Assembly: GCA_025201365.1 (NCBI GenBank)
Contig: JAIXMF010000018.1
Span: 389,388-453,387, forward strand
DNA: 64,000 bases
Direction: 5' to 3'
DNA from: Syncephalis plumigaleata
Taxonomy: Eukaryota > Zoopagomycota > Zoopagomycetes > Zoopagales > Piptocephalidaceae
The translations under genes were made by a program, and so were the position numbers. A model generated the notes under the pieces. It made no database searches and was not told the DNA's origin. It saw nothing but the letters and a program-made list of their open reading frames with translations. This document shows, piece by piece, positions 1 to 12,327 of this stretch. The first letter of the stretch is position 1. Every line of letters begins with the position of its first letter.

Positions 1-164
1 TTGGTTAATTGTTAATAATCAGATGTTGTACATATACAGTACATACAATAACAATGATATAATGAATAATTACATGCAATATTGATTTCTATATGTTAAA
101 ATATAGTTAGTTTAGTATGTAAATGGCATGATTAAGTAAAGTAATTCTTTATTGTATACTGAGC

Positions 165-222
165 CTTTCCCACCAATTAACGCAGTTGCCCCTTTTGTTT
201 TATGAATAAATAATAGTTATGA
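165..222 (-). repeat. Fanzor-element terminal repeat, copy 1
   Basis: Reading the minus strand, ATTATTTATTCATAAAACAA is followed by a GGCAACTGCGTTAATTGG segment. It is closely related to copies at about 2862-2932 (+), 12133-12187 (+) and 56184-56246 (-). Here, as at 12.1 kb, it sits just downstream of a Fanzor C-terminus, where the right end of such an element (and its guide RNA) would be expected. Confidence 0.6.
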
Positions 223-581
223 TAATACGTATTTAGATGTGAGTGGAGATAATCATCACGGATAAGTTGTTCATGCTGTCCTTGTCCTTCATTTCTTGAA
301 CATTTAGAAGTAATGACACTTTGATGTAGTTGTGTTGGAACACCATTTCCATTGCGAAGACTGAGAATAATCTGAATAACATTCAGACATGCAGCCATAT
401 CCCGATTCCATACACGATACTCGAATCCTTTACCATTCATGTCATCTTTACAATTATGATGTGTGCATCCAATAGAATGATTAGTTAGTATATTGTTATA
501 GATTATACTCATAGTAAGAAGGCATGACAAGTGACAGTAGGATATCTCGTCAATTAGAAAGACTTGAACACCATGCTTCAT
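165..581 (-). pseudogene. Fanzor (eukaryotic TnpB-like) nuclease, C-terminal relic
   Basis: Open frame of 134 codons on the minus strand (177-581). It carries a block typical of the end of Fanzor/TnpB RNA-guided nucleases: VFLIDE, two Cys pairs (CHLSC, CTHHNC) in the place of the zinc ribbon, then RVWNRDMAACLN, which matches the RuvC-III segment with its catalytic Asp, followed by a charged tail of the SLR-x-GNGVP type. The N-terminal domain, RuvC-I and RuvC-II are absent, so this cannot be an active nuclease. About 15 bp beyond the stop lies the terminal-repeat motif (roughly 165-222), also seen at three other places. The family assignment rests on motif recognition. The same block recurs at 11.9-12.1 kb, which supports it. 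Confidence 0.68.
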
Positions 582-679
582 TGTTATCCACGCTTGCCTA
601 TGATTTATTTGTGTATTCTTGATTAAAATAACGTCATCGTATTTCTCTACCCATATCGCCTTTCTTATTCCATTCCATT

Positions 680-800
680 ATGACTACTACTACTACGACT
701 ACTACCACTGGCACTACTACGACTACTACTAATACGACTACTACGACTACTACCACTGGCACTACTACTACTACTACTATTACTACTACTATTATTACTG
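680..800 (+). repeat. (ACT/ACG)n trinucleotide tract
   Basis: About 120 bp of ACT, ACG and ACC triplets begins at the ATG of the F-box-like gene and encodes a poly-Thr stretch. The triplet unit keeps the frame open. The tract is likely to vary in length between strains. Confidence 0.8.
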
Positions 801-2419
801 AAATATCAAGTAATTCAAACTCGCCTTGTAGATTACTAGAGTGTTTGAGTATTCTTCCATTTCAGGACCAGCGTGTCTTCCGTAGTCTAATTGGTCATAT
901 CGACTTCTTGCGTTTATCAGCATGTTCTCGCTCATTAAGAAGCAGTATTCGAAATGATACAGTATTATGGCAAGCACTATACTATAGGGATTTCCTATCA
1001 GGTGCCTATTATACTAAAGAAATGGATTTCGTATTATGGTGTATACGCACGGATGTCAACAATCCATGTACATCGGATAAACGAGCCGATCTACTAGAGA
1101 ATGTGGACTGGTACAACACATATCGTCGACGAGTGAGCACCGAGAATAATTGGCGATATGGACGATGCAAGACCACGCATATCGATATGGAACGTGACAA
1201 GAATGGAGCATGCTATAACAAAGATGCTAATGGTATTCGTATGTTTATCACACAGTATAATCGCTCAGACAACGCATCAGGCCATAGTTATACTTTTGAA
1301 TATTTACCGCATTCAAATCTTAGATCAGGCAACAATACTGTGTATAACAGTACATTCTCCACATCGCCAAACGTTCTTTCGCTAGATATTGGTAATGAAA
1401 GGGAGTACAATTATGTTATGGGTGATCATTACATAGCCGTATCTTCTAAGGAGATTAAGAGCAATACCAACTATAATGTAAAAATACTTTCTTGCAAAAA
1501 TGGTGGTATTTTCACTACATTTGATGTTCCAGTGCGCTATGAAATGAAAACGATCGAGGGAAAATGGCTATTGCTAGTGCATAAATCAAAAAAGCGACTT
1601 GCTGATTCACCAAATTGTATAAGTAAGAGTAATAACTATACAACGATGTAGTATAACTAGTACTAATTATCAATGAATTTAGTGGATATAATGGTATTCG
1701 ATATAGATAATAGTATCATGTGTCCAGGAAGCATTGATGATACATGGAATACAACATATTTCTACAAAGCAACTAACAATACAGCAATAGTATATACGGC
1801 AAGAGTAGTCGTTGATGATGATGATGATGGTACAGATCGTATTGAATGGGAATTATACCGATTCTCGAGCAATAATCCCGTTGTACAATTGCGGAATGGC
1901 TGGTTTTATTTACCTGAGAGGATGCCGTATGGGTGGCTAGGGGCGTATAATTTATACGATTCGCATATGATGATTGGATTTAGTGGCCATCCTGTTTATG
2001 AATTTTGCATAATCCATAGCGTAGCATCCAATGGTCAAAGTCATACTCCACGTAATTGCTACACTGTATCTGACCAACATATACCTATCCCATTGTCAAA
2101 AGCTGGATGTGATTATACAATGTTTGATTTCAAATTAACAGTAGTATGGTCAGATTTATCCTGCAATGACGATCAAGTATTACGAATACCGCGTACAGTT
2201 TCCATTGACAATATTATTGGAGATCTCTATGTTCTTGATGTGAGTAATCCTAAGCGTGGATACAAACGATTGCTTGTAGACATCAGTACAAAAGAGATAA
2301 TACGTAAATTGGAAGCACCAAGCAAGAAATGGAGATTGCCTAATTATGCAATAGTTGGCATGGCATATGATTCCGATGACAAGCGTACGAAAATTATACA
2401 TGAATACGGTGAACTATAA
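680..2419 (+). CDS. F-box-like protein with Thr-rich N-terminus
   Basis: Two exons, 680-1622 and 1683-2419, join across a 60-bp intron (GTAAGA donor, TACTAAT branch site, TTTAG acceptor) and give about 559 residues. The first ~40 residues are almost all Thr, encoded by ACT/ACG repeats. Residues ~50-100 read like an F-box: LLECLSILPFQDQ, then LRLSACSRSLRSSIRND and LWQALYYRDF. The later WYNTYRRRVSTENNWRYGR block resembles F-box/propeller proteins expanded in some zygomycetes. The C-terminal half has regularly spaced Trp, Tyr and Asp and may form a WD/kelch-like propeller, but I cannot count repeats securely. A role as SCF substrate receptor is inferred. The Fanzor relic lies upstream on the other strand. 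Confidence 0.62.
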
Positions 2420-3135
2420 CAAATATCAATAAATCATACTACATTAGTTGATAAGAGTAGTGTTTATACATCATTATACCATAACACATGCTAATACTTT
2501 CTATGAACTGGATGATTAATCGAATAAATCAACTATAGTAGCAATTGAGACATCAAGCTGTACAGACTGATGAATGCTTCTCAATGCATAGAGGATGTTG
2601 CTCGGTAGCACATGTACTGCGTCATCACTTCATTCTGCTTGATTGAAGCTTGCTATCTGAATACTCTCGAATGTCATTATAACAATGCACTGAATAAAGC
2701 AAGCATCCTATTGTCATTTACTAAATGTTCCTGTCAATTCATCATAGCTTGCTAAAACTATTGTAATGTATGATATCGCGATCATCAACATCTCCTCAAC
2801 TGCTAGGGCCATGACAAGTACTTAATAATAATAGCAATACGATAATGATGTTAACAAAGATGCAAGATTATTTATTAATAAACAACAAAAAGTTAAAGTC
2901 TAACTGCGCTAATTGGTTGAAAATACCCCTTGAATTTACACGTCGTCAAGTTACATCATCATCATCATTCGAGATCAATATACAAGCTGTTTATTTGATT
3001 ATCCATCCATCCATCCATCCATCCATCCGTTCATCTACTTACTTATAACATTCAAGCATGAGGTAGGTATTCAATGTTTATAGGATATTCATCAGCATCA
3101 TTAGAGTAGCATCATAATGATATGCTAATTGTTGG
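2420..3135. other. Intergenic region with terminal-repeat relic and (CCAT)n
   Basis: No convincing gene. A Fanzor-type terminal repeat lies at about 2862-2932 on the plus strand (TATTTATTAATAAACAACAA, then TCTAACTGCGCTAATTGG) with no recognisable nuclease frame beside it. A (CCAT)n microsatellite occupies about 3001-3028. The remainder is AT-rich and serves as 3' flank of the F-box-like gene and 5' flank of the SmD2 gene. Confidence 0.6.
3001..3028 (+). repeat. (CCAT)n microsatellite
   Basis: Seven tandem CCAT units lie just upstream of the SmD2 gene. Confidence 0.9.
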
Positions 3136-3641
3136 ATGTCAACGTACAAAATATACACGACCTCATCTAAACAGTCATCAGCATTACTAATTATCATTTA
3201 CTATGATCGCATTCGTGCCTCTTTCTATTCTAGTGCGACAATTGCAGCAAAACCAAAGTCGGAATTGACAGAAGAGGAGTTGCGAAAGTTGGAAGAGGAG
3301 GAATTCAACACTGGCCCACTCTCCGTACTTCAACAAGCAGTACGTAATAATACTCAGGTACTTATCAGTTGCCGTAATAATCACAAGCTATTGGCGCGTG
3401 TCAAGGCATTTGATCGACACTGTAATATGGTACTTGAGAATGTCAAAGAGATGTGGTCAGAGGCACCAAGAGCTGCTAAGGGACAGAAAAAGTCCAAACC
3501 TGTCAATAAGGATCGATTCATTAGTAAGATGTTTTTACGTGGTGACTCGGTCATTCTTGGTAAGTAGTAGCAGTATTCATACGTTCATTCATTAGTGCTC
3601 ATTTCATTTCCCTTCTTATAGTTCTCCGTAACACGGTGTAA
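3136..3641 (+). CDS. SMD2: Small nuclear ribonucleoprotein SmD2
   Basis: Core Sm protein of spliceosomal snRNPs, part of the heptameric ring around the U-snRNA Sm site. Three exons (3136-3143, 3234-3559, 3622-3641) give 117 residues, against 118 in human SNRPD2. Splicing the first 90-bp intron (GTACAA...TCTAG) leaves an 8-base first exon and gives the family N-terminus [15 protein letters not shown]; the unspliced frame has an unrelated N-terminus. Sm1 and Sm2 motifs are near-identical to the family: [40 protein letters not shown], then [13 protein letters not shown]. The basic [13 protein letters not shown] loop is intact. Only the very short C-terminus (NTV) differs from metazoan proteins. 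Confidence 0.96.
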
Positions 3642-3892
3642 TTAAAATTACATGCTATATATCAGCTAGTCATTTATATTGTTTTAATACTACAATTATA
3701 TTTCAACATAAATCATAGGGTAACACTATTCTATTGTAAAAGTGATTTATAATGAATTCAAATGGTTAATATTGTTAAAGCATAGTATAGTCATATCAAT
3801 ACAAAATACGTAGATTGATATTCAGTGATCAATTAGAGAAAACAACAAGGTGACACTAATAAATTACAGTAGTATTTATTGTAAGCTATTCA

Positions 3893-4666
3893 TTATTCGC
3901 TATCATCATCGCTATCATCATCACTATCATCATCACTGTCATCGCTTGACTCATTTTCAGATACCATAATAATTTGAGGTGGTGATGTAGTAGTATTTGT
4001 ATTAGATGATGTGCCTGGTAAACATATCTCTGGTATATTCTCCTCGGCATCAGCATGTTTCTTTTCCAACACGCCTAAACCTAGATTCTATATTATTTCT
4101 AGTGATTAATAACGTTTTCTTGTATATATTTCATTTCTTGTCAAGTATTCGTATTACCATTTCTATATATTCCTCGTCATCTGATACTGCTTCTATATCA
4201 AATTGTTGTGGATCTGCCTCCACCTGATGGAGTAATACTTGATTGGCTTGCTCCATCTGTGGTAGGAATGCGGCCACTTTAGACAACACTATAACATATG
4301 GCATATGAGCAATTGAACTACTCTATTCATTGTCTATATAGTCATCATTCTTACTTACAATCATTGGGTGCGGAAATACGTGTAATATTAGGTTTAGTCA
4401 TGGAAGGTGGTGATGCCATCTCAACATCGCTATCATCATCATTATTATTATCATCATCATCACTATCATGGATATGAGCATTATCCTTGTCATTGATTGT
4501 TGTAGAAATATTTAGTCGTTGTGCTATTCAATTCATTAGCAATACAGCTGGATAAACTAATAGAGTGCAATGATATAAACTTACCCAAGGAGGATGAAGA
4601 CGAGCCAATATTAAGCAAGTCTTGTGATGTTTTTGTGTCATTCTTGTCAGATATCATACGTGACAT
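3893..4666 (-). CDS. NOPCHAP1-like (DUF4598) snoRNP assembly chaperone
   Basis: Four exons on the minus strand (4666-4585, 4523-4359, 4288-4158, 4087-3893) join in frame to about 190 residues. The hallmark blocks are a FLPQMEQAN helix in the middle and YIEMNLGLGVLE near the end, as in human NOPCHAP1/C12orf45. In people that protein links NOP58 to the R2TP/RUVBL complex during box C/D snoRNP assembly. A Ser-rich N-terminus, an Asp/Asn-rich linker and a poly-(S/D) acidic tail surround them. Introns are 61-70 bp with GTAAG/GTAAT donors. Function is inferred from the family. The gene runs head-to-head with the exosome gene at 4891, about 225 bp between start codons, so the two probably share a promoter region. 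Confidence 0.8.
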
Positions 4667-4890
4667 TGTTGCTGTATATATATATGATAGTAGAACCACG
4701 AATAATAACCCTTATACTAGTGTATGGTTATAACAATGACAGAATAGAAACGAGGAAATGAAAGAGGAAAGAAAGCTTAGTCGACAATAGTCTCGATTAT
4801 TGTGTTGTGTTTTTTGTTTTTTTTCTTCGCGTTCGTCAACGAATTTCTTTTTTCCTTGATATTGTTGTATTTCGTTCATCTTGTCACATC

Positions 4891-6121
4891 ATGCCGAGGG
4901 AGATAGAACCGTCCACCACTGAACGTGAATTCGTTCTAGCAGCACTAGCTCAGGGCAAACGTGTTGATGGCCGTACACCCTATGATACGCGTACGATAGA
5001 TATTCAACTGGGTCCTGCCTATGGTTTGGCCGAGATTGCTCTTGGTAAAACGCGGTAAGCAACGGCAACTTTAATACTAGTAGTTACTAGTGTACGCTTC
5101 CATAAACTAATTTATACGCGGGTACTATTAGGGTAGTGGCAAAGGTCGCTGCGCAAGTAGTGCGTCCCTATCCCGATCGTCCCAATGAAGGACAGTGTCA
5201 GATAAGCTTGGAATTATCATCGATGGCTTCGCCCACCATTGAGACAGGTCGGTGAGTAGAGTATGACATGGTAGCACGACTATTGAGGTAATAATGCTTG
5301 CTTCCTTTTTGTATTTATTACATATCGTAGATTGTCGGAAGAGGAGGTACTAGTAACACGTGTATTGGAGAAAGCAATCCGACAGAGTCGCGCAGTAGAC
5401 ACGGAAAGTCTATGTATTCTAGCGGGAGAGAAGGTAATCTTTATTCATTCATTTATTTATCATTTTATTGTAAACAATCGCTACAACTGCTTATCATCGC
5501 TGTTAGGTTTGGTCGATTCGTGTTGATATTCATGTTCTTGATCATTACGGCAACTTGATTGACTGTGCCACAATGGCCGCAATGGCCGCACTCCTACACT
5601 TCCGTCGACCGGATGTAACCATTGTTGGCGAGGATGTTACAGTGGTATGTAGTTATGCAACCTGCTAGTAATGTAATACTTACAATTGACTCGATTGATT
5701 AATTAGCACTCGTTGGAAGAACGTAATCCCGTGCCATTATCTTTGCATCATATTCCAGTTTGTGTTAGTTTCGGATTTTTCGAACAAGGGTAAGTAGAGA
5801 TAGATAGTTATTGCCGTATTATATCATTGACGCGATGTTTTACAAAGTGAACAACTTGTTGTGGATCCCAGTTACCTAGAGGAACGATTACAAGACGGCG
5901 ATATGACGGTAACTGTCAATACACATCGCGAGTTATGTGCCTTGTCCAAAGCAGGTGGTGCACCCTTACCCTCTGAACAGATACTACGCTGTATCCAGTT
6001 GGCCACCGCTAAAGGAGCCGAGATAACAGAGCTTATTCAAAATGCTGTACGTGAATCATTAACCAAACTGTTACCAGGTGGTCAGAAAGGCGGCGGTGGC
6101 GGTATTGGTCTTGATCGATAA
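4891..6121 (+). CDS. RRP45: Exosome complex subunit Rrp45 (EXOSC9)
   Basis: RNase PH-fold subunit of the RNA exosome ring, which degrades and trims RNA in nucleus and cytoplasm. Six exons (4891-5054, 5132-5251, 5331-5433, 5507-5644, 5707-5789, 5848-6121) join without a break. Family blocks appear in order: KRVDGRTPYDTR, AEIALGKTRVVA, ISLELSSMASPTIETGR, DTESLCILAGEKVW, VLDHYGNLIDCA, ALLHFRRPDV, then NPVPLSLHHIPVCVSFGFF and a NTHRELCAL segment. As in other eukaryotic Rrp45 proteins, a structural rather than catalytic role is expected. The protein ends soon after the RNase PH fold with a short Gly-rich tail, like yeast, without the long acidic metazoan tail. Confidence 0.95.
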
Positions 6122-6535
6122 TGAATTATGCTTATTATTACTATACTAGTACTTGTTATTTCAAATTAAATGAACATTACAATGATATCTCATCTTGAAT
6201 TACAATATTATAACTTTGTACATCAATCATAATAACACTTTAATATTATACTAATTTATTGATTAATTGCTTGATAATAGATAGATAAATGAATAGATGA
6301 ATAGATGAATAGATTGATATAGAATTAGTATATATCATCTTAGCAAACACACTGACAATCATGGAATTCGACTTTTAGCATAGTCGGTCAATATCATAGA
6401 ATCAATAATATTGACGATAAAGAAAAGAGAGAGAGAGAGAAAGGGGAGGGAGATAGCCATGTATATCATCCTATCATTGATCCATTTATAGTTTGCGATC
6501 AATAATAATAATCATCGACTGGATGACATTTTAAT

Positions 6536-7585
6536 TTACGGGTCCACCTTATTAATGCCAAAGATACGAACACGATGCATGGATGGCAGCTTGCCTACTA
6601 ATACTGCGAGCAATGAAATGAAATTAACACAGAATGTCGGCACATCATAATGCGTGTAGTGTGTACTCATTAAGAACCTAGTAGTAGTATTGGCGCGTTA
6701 GTATACAAAGTAAATGATGTTTGTTCATTCACTTTATCTCCACTTACAATATGGTAGGGACAGCAGTGAGGAATTTACGCGTTGGCGTGAATTGTTGTCC
6801 ATCATCGATCTGTTCCCAAAGTGTTAAACCATCACTATCACCTTGATCGAATCGGAAAGGTGCGCCCAATGTCCAATGGAACATGAAAAAGGTAATCTAT
6901 GGCGTGGAGGAAGAGCAAGTGATTAGTATCAATCTATCAATCTATTTGTTTATGTATTATGTATTATTATGATGCATATAATAGATATTCTATTTAACTC
7001 CTAATATGTCTTATTATCTACCCATCGGATTCATGCCGATAACTCCGGATTAAATCGATAATAGGCATGAATGATTATTACTCAGTATTGCTTAATAGAC
7101 ACGTGTAAGCATGTGTGTGGTACGCGCTTACACTGTCATTCAACTCATTCATATCCATATGCATAGAGGCATACGTATGTATGAGTATAGAAGCATGCCC
7201 CTGGCATGAATAGTTATAATATGTACATCAATGCAATCTACATGGATAACTTGCATTCATATACATAATAATAGAGTATACCCTAACTTACCAAGTTATA
7301 ACTAAGTAGTGTTAGTGTCCAGCTGGATTCGGTAGTTGTGCCTGGAAGTGACGAGAAGAACAGCTTCATAGCCACGACGAAAAAGACATGCACCATCCAT
7401 GCACCTAGTACAAATGTCATCAGTTAAGTTAGTATAATATGCGTTGCAATAGGAGGAATTATAAAGTATGACTACTTACCTCGATAGTTTACCCAGGAGG
7501 AATTGGGATTGACCTGCGAGCCAGAACTACTACGACGACGATGATGACCAGGTCGCTTGGGAACAGACGCGTCTGGTAGAGCCAT
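6536..7585 (-). CDS. ORM1: Orm1/ORMDL-type regulator of serine palmitoyltransferase
   Basis: ER membrane protein that restrains serine palmitoyltransferase and so sets the rate of sphingolipid synthesis. Four exons (7585-7480, 7404-7292, 6896-6748, 6677-6536) give 169 residues. Diagnostic blocks: NPNSSWVNYRGAWMVHVFF, VAMKLFFSSLPG, SWTLTLLSYNL, FHWTLGAPF, DGLTLWEQIDDGQQFTPTRKFL, STHYTHYD, and MHRVRIFGIN near the end. Four hydrophobic segments fit the known topology. The N-terminal extension has an RRRSSSGS stretch, resembling the region where Ypk kinases phosphorylate yeast Orm proteins to relieve inhibition; that regulation is inferred here. The plus-strand flank 6122-6535 holds no gene. Confidence 0.94.
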
Positions 7586-8375
7586 AGTTAAGCAACGAGA
7601 CTAGACAAGATCCTTGCAATATGCCGTCAAGACCACTTGCTCAAGTTTAACCAAACGTGAAACGTTGTCAAAAGTGCAATAGGCGTATAATCACAGTAGC
7701 AATTATCAACCACAAATATAGCTAGATAGCTAGGAAGGTAGATAGGAAGGAAATGAGCGAGACAGTCGACTACGACAAACGAGTAGGCTAGAGCGTATAT
7801 ATAAAGCGAGAGAAAGCTAAGCTTTAGCGAAATAGTGGATTTTCTTAGTGCTAATAGAAGGGAATGGAAAAAGAATGAAATAGACTGAAATGGTATGTGT
7901 GTGGTGTGTGGCGGTTTCTTTTAACCATACCGGCGATTTACTCCTTGTTAATGAGCGTATGATGTGGTTGTTGCACATTTCTACTCCTAGAAATCACTCC
8001 ACATTACATCCTATATATCACACGAACACACAGACGCATGCTCACACCTATTAATACTACATAATAGTTAGGTAGACAATGTTTACACATGATAAACTAC
8101 TGCTGACTATGATCATGAATGTACGCGTGCATTGTCACGGGACCATTCATGATAATACGTATGCTATTATTATTACTACATGTTATAGAGAAACATTACT
8201 AGTCGATTTCACACAAATGTCAATATTCTTTAGTGTATTTCATTGAGGCGGATTATTGAAATGGATCAAAATATAGATGTACAATGATCCATAGCTACTG
8301 GAGTATGATCATCGACAAAGGAGAACAACACGAAGAGGGATAATATGAACCGACGACGACGACGACTTGAAAGAA
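7586..8375. other. Intergenic, Orm promoter side and Hog1 3' flank
   Basis: About 790 bp between the Orm start codon and the Hog1 stop codon (both genes on the minus strand). AT-rich, no supported open frame, no repeat family recognised. A TATATATAAA run occurs near 7794 but faces the plus strand, so it is not an obvious Orm TATA box. Confidence 0.5.
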
Positions 8376-10321
<1,946 letters not shown>

Positions 10322-11650
10322 TTTCTAATGGAGAATTGGTTATAATCTAGACCGATCCATACGCAATTAGTCACCAGTACCAGCATAGCTACTATTACTA
10401 CTACTATATGAATTGTACTGCTAAAGGCATGACAACCATATACCATTGGCTTTATCGTTACAGCTAAGCTATTACTTACCGAAATGATATGCACAATAAG
10501 CAAACGCTTGAAACCAAACAATATTGTGTCTGGCTCAGTTCAGTTTTTTCTTTTAGAAACGACAATGCAGCACTTTTTCGCACCGTTCGGATAGAGCTGG
10601 ATGAAGTATAGGCAGAAGTAAGAGGAGAGAGAAACGGTTTAGTACCAGTCTTTCTTTTTGACAGAGCTCCGTAGTATCTTTAGCATACAGACTAGAGCAA
10701 TAGCAATAATGACAGAAGAGAAGGAAGTGCCGTGTGTGTGAGTGAGTGTGTGTGGGGAGGATGGTGGGTGGTGTGGGACTCGAGTTGTTGTGTGGGTGTG
10801 CGCTTCCTATTTAAAATGTCATCATCGTATTATCTACTTGTGCGTACATGTGTGGTATATCTACCGCCTATCTATCACACTGCACGAGTGTATGTACGTA
10901 TGCGTGTGTGTGTGTGTGTCTGTGTGTCTGTTTATCATCTACGACTAGATATCTATTGTGTACAGCAACGCACCGTTATCCTATCTACACTGATAGATAA
11001 ACATGGATATAGCAATGGATATTGACGTATTAACAGCATACCTTTTACTTTTTCATAGTAGACAGGTTAGGCTATTCATAGCCGATAATTAATAGGGATA
11101 CCACATGCATGCATACTTACTCTACATGATGGTGCCTACACGTTTAATTCCTGTGTTGACGTTGTTCTAGTTCTTGTTCTTGTTGTTGTGTCTTTGCTGT
11201 TGCTGTAGTTGCTGTTGCTGTCGTGTATTCACAATAGAAACCAACCTAGATGAGTCGTGTATGGAAGGGCAGCAATGACATCATCGACTTCCATCTTGGT
11301 CGTAACTTTTGTCACATCATGCCAACCAACCTAAACTGTAAAAAAGTCGAACAAGCAAGTTATTACAATTGTTGATTCGCTCTCATTGGTAATATTTTCA
11401 AGTTTGATATTGTACAATACGTATGATATTAAGCTCGAAAACATTGTCGGTTAAAATGAATGGGTTGCGTTGATCGGCTTAAATAGATAAATTCTCCTAT
11501 CTATGACGATGACAATGACGATGATGATGCATGCTATAGGCAACATCAATGATAAACTGTCGTCATCACCTCAACTATATTTATCTTTGCTGACTAACCC
11601 ATGAAGTATACTTGCCAATATCCCCTTGTAATAACAATAACAATACAGGG
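10322..11650. other. Long intergenic region upstream of Hog1 with GT microsatellites
   Basis: No gene supported. (GT)n-rich tracts lie near 10731-10766 and 10893-10930, and the open frames across them are low-complexity artefacts. CAG/TTG-type repeats occur near 11160-11225. A short minus-strand frame starting near 11298 (MEVDDVIAALPYTTHL) could be an isolated first exon, but no matching second exon was found. Confidence 0.5.
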
Positions 11651-12187
11651 TTTTTCCATCCAATTTGCGCATTTATCTTTTCACTTTTGCAGTTTACTAA
11701 TAAATAGATTCACACAATTGTTAACACCATTATTACCGTAGAAATGCCAATTGATACAGCATGATAATAATAACAATTCAGTATTCAGTAATGGATCATT
11801 TATTGATAGGGATAAGTATCATCATCAATTCTATAAGGTAGATGATACAAGTGTACTAGTATAGTTGAATATTGCCATGTCATGTACTTACAAGTAGCTA
11901 TTGATTATCGTGTATGGAATCGGGATATGGCAGCATGTCTGAATTTTATTCAGATTATTCGCAGTGTTCGTACTATAAACCGTGTTCCAGAACAATTTGA
12001 ACGAAGTACCGTTCCTTCTAAACGTTCAAGCAATGAGGGACAAGATCAAGAGGGAACCAAACAACAAAAAACAATTCATCCGTGATAGTTATCGCTATCT
12101 ACACCCCAAAATACAGGCTAGTTGTAAGTGTTAATTATTATTTATTCGTAACAACAAAAGGCTAACTGTGCAAATTGGATGGAAAAA
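11651..12187 (+). mobile_element. MITE-like Fanzor-derived element with terminal inverted repeats
   Basis: The left end reads TTTTTCCATCCAATTTGCGC (from ~11653). The right end on the opposite strand reads TTTTTCCATCCAATTTGCAC (ending ~12187), an almost perfect 20-bp inverted pair. Between them, about 535 bp contain a stop-ridden segment (11735-11880) followed by a Fanzor C-terminal frame. This is the structure of an internally deleted, non-autonomous derivative of a Fanzor-carrying transposon. I see no secure target-site duplication next to the repeats. The element lies between Hog1 and the SOD gene and interrupts no recognised exon. Confidence 0.7.
11882..12085 (+). pseudogene. Fanzor nuclease, RuvC-III/C-terminal remnant
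   Basis: Frame of 67 codons containing DYRVWNRDMAACLNFIQII, then a SVRTINRVPEQFERS segment and a basic, polar tail. This is the terminal part of Fanzor proteins: the Asp of WNRD is the third RuvC catalytic residue, and 'VPxxFxR' is typical of the tail. It shares about two thirds of aligned residues with the relic at 177-581. The preceding Cys-rich zinc-ribbon part and the rest of the nuclease are missing, so it cannot be active. It lies inside the inverted-repeat element, ending ~50 bp before the right terminal repeat. Confidence 0.7.
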
Positions 12188-12327
12188 GTCTGTAGCAATA
12201 CGTTATCACTATAGTTGTCATTCCTCTCCCTCTCCTTATTCTATTCGTGCTTGTTCTCCTCCTCCTCCTTCTCTTTCTTCTTATTCTTTCTTCTTGATTA
12301 AGAACGCGTTTATTCACATATTACACT

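Noticed and set aside
1640-1690. Two separate genes in the F-box region (stop at 1651, new start at 1673)
   Set aside because: A 60-bp intron with proper donor, branch site and acceptor joins them in frame.
10732-11025. Val/Cys-rich frames across GT repeats
   Set aside because: They are products of (GT)n microsatellites with no codon bias or family match.
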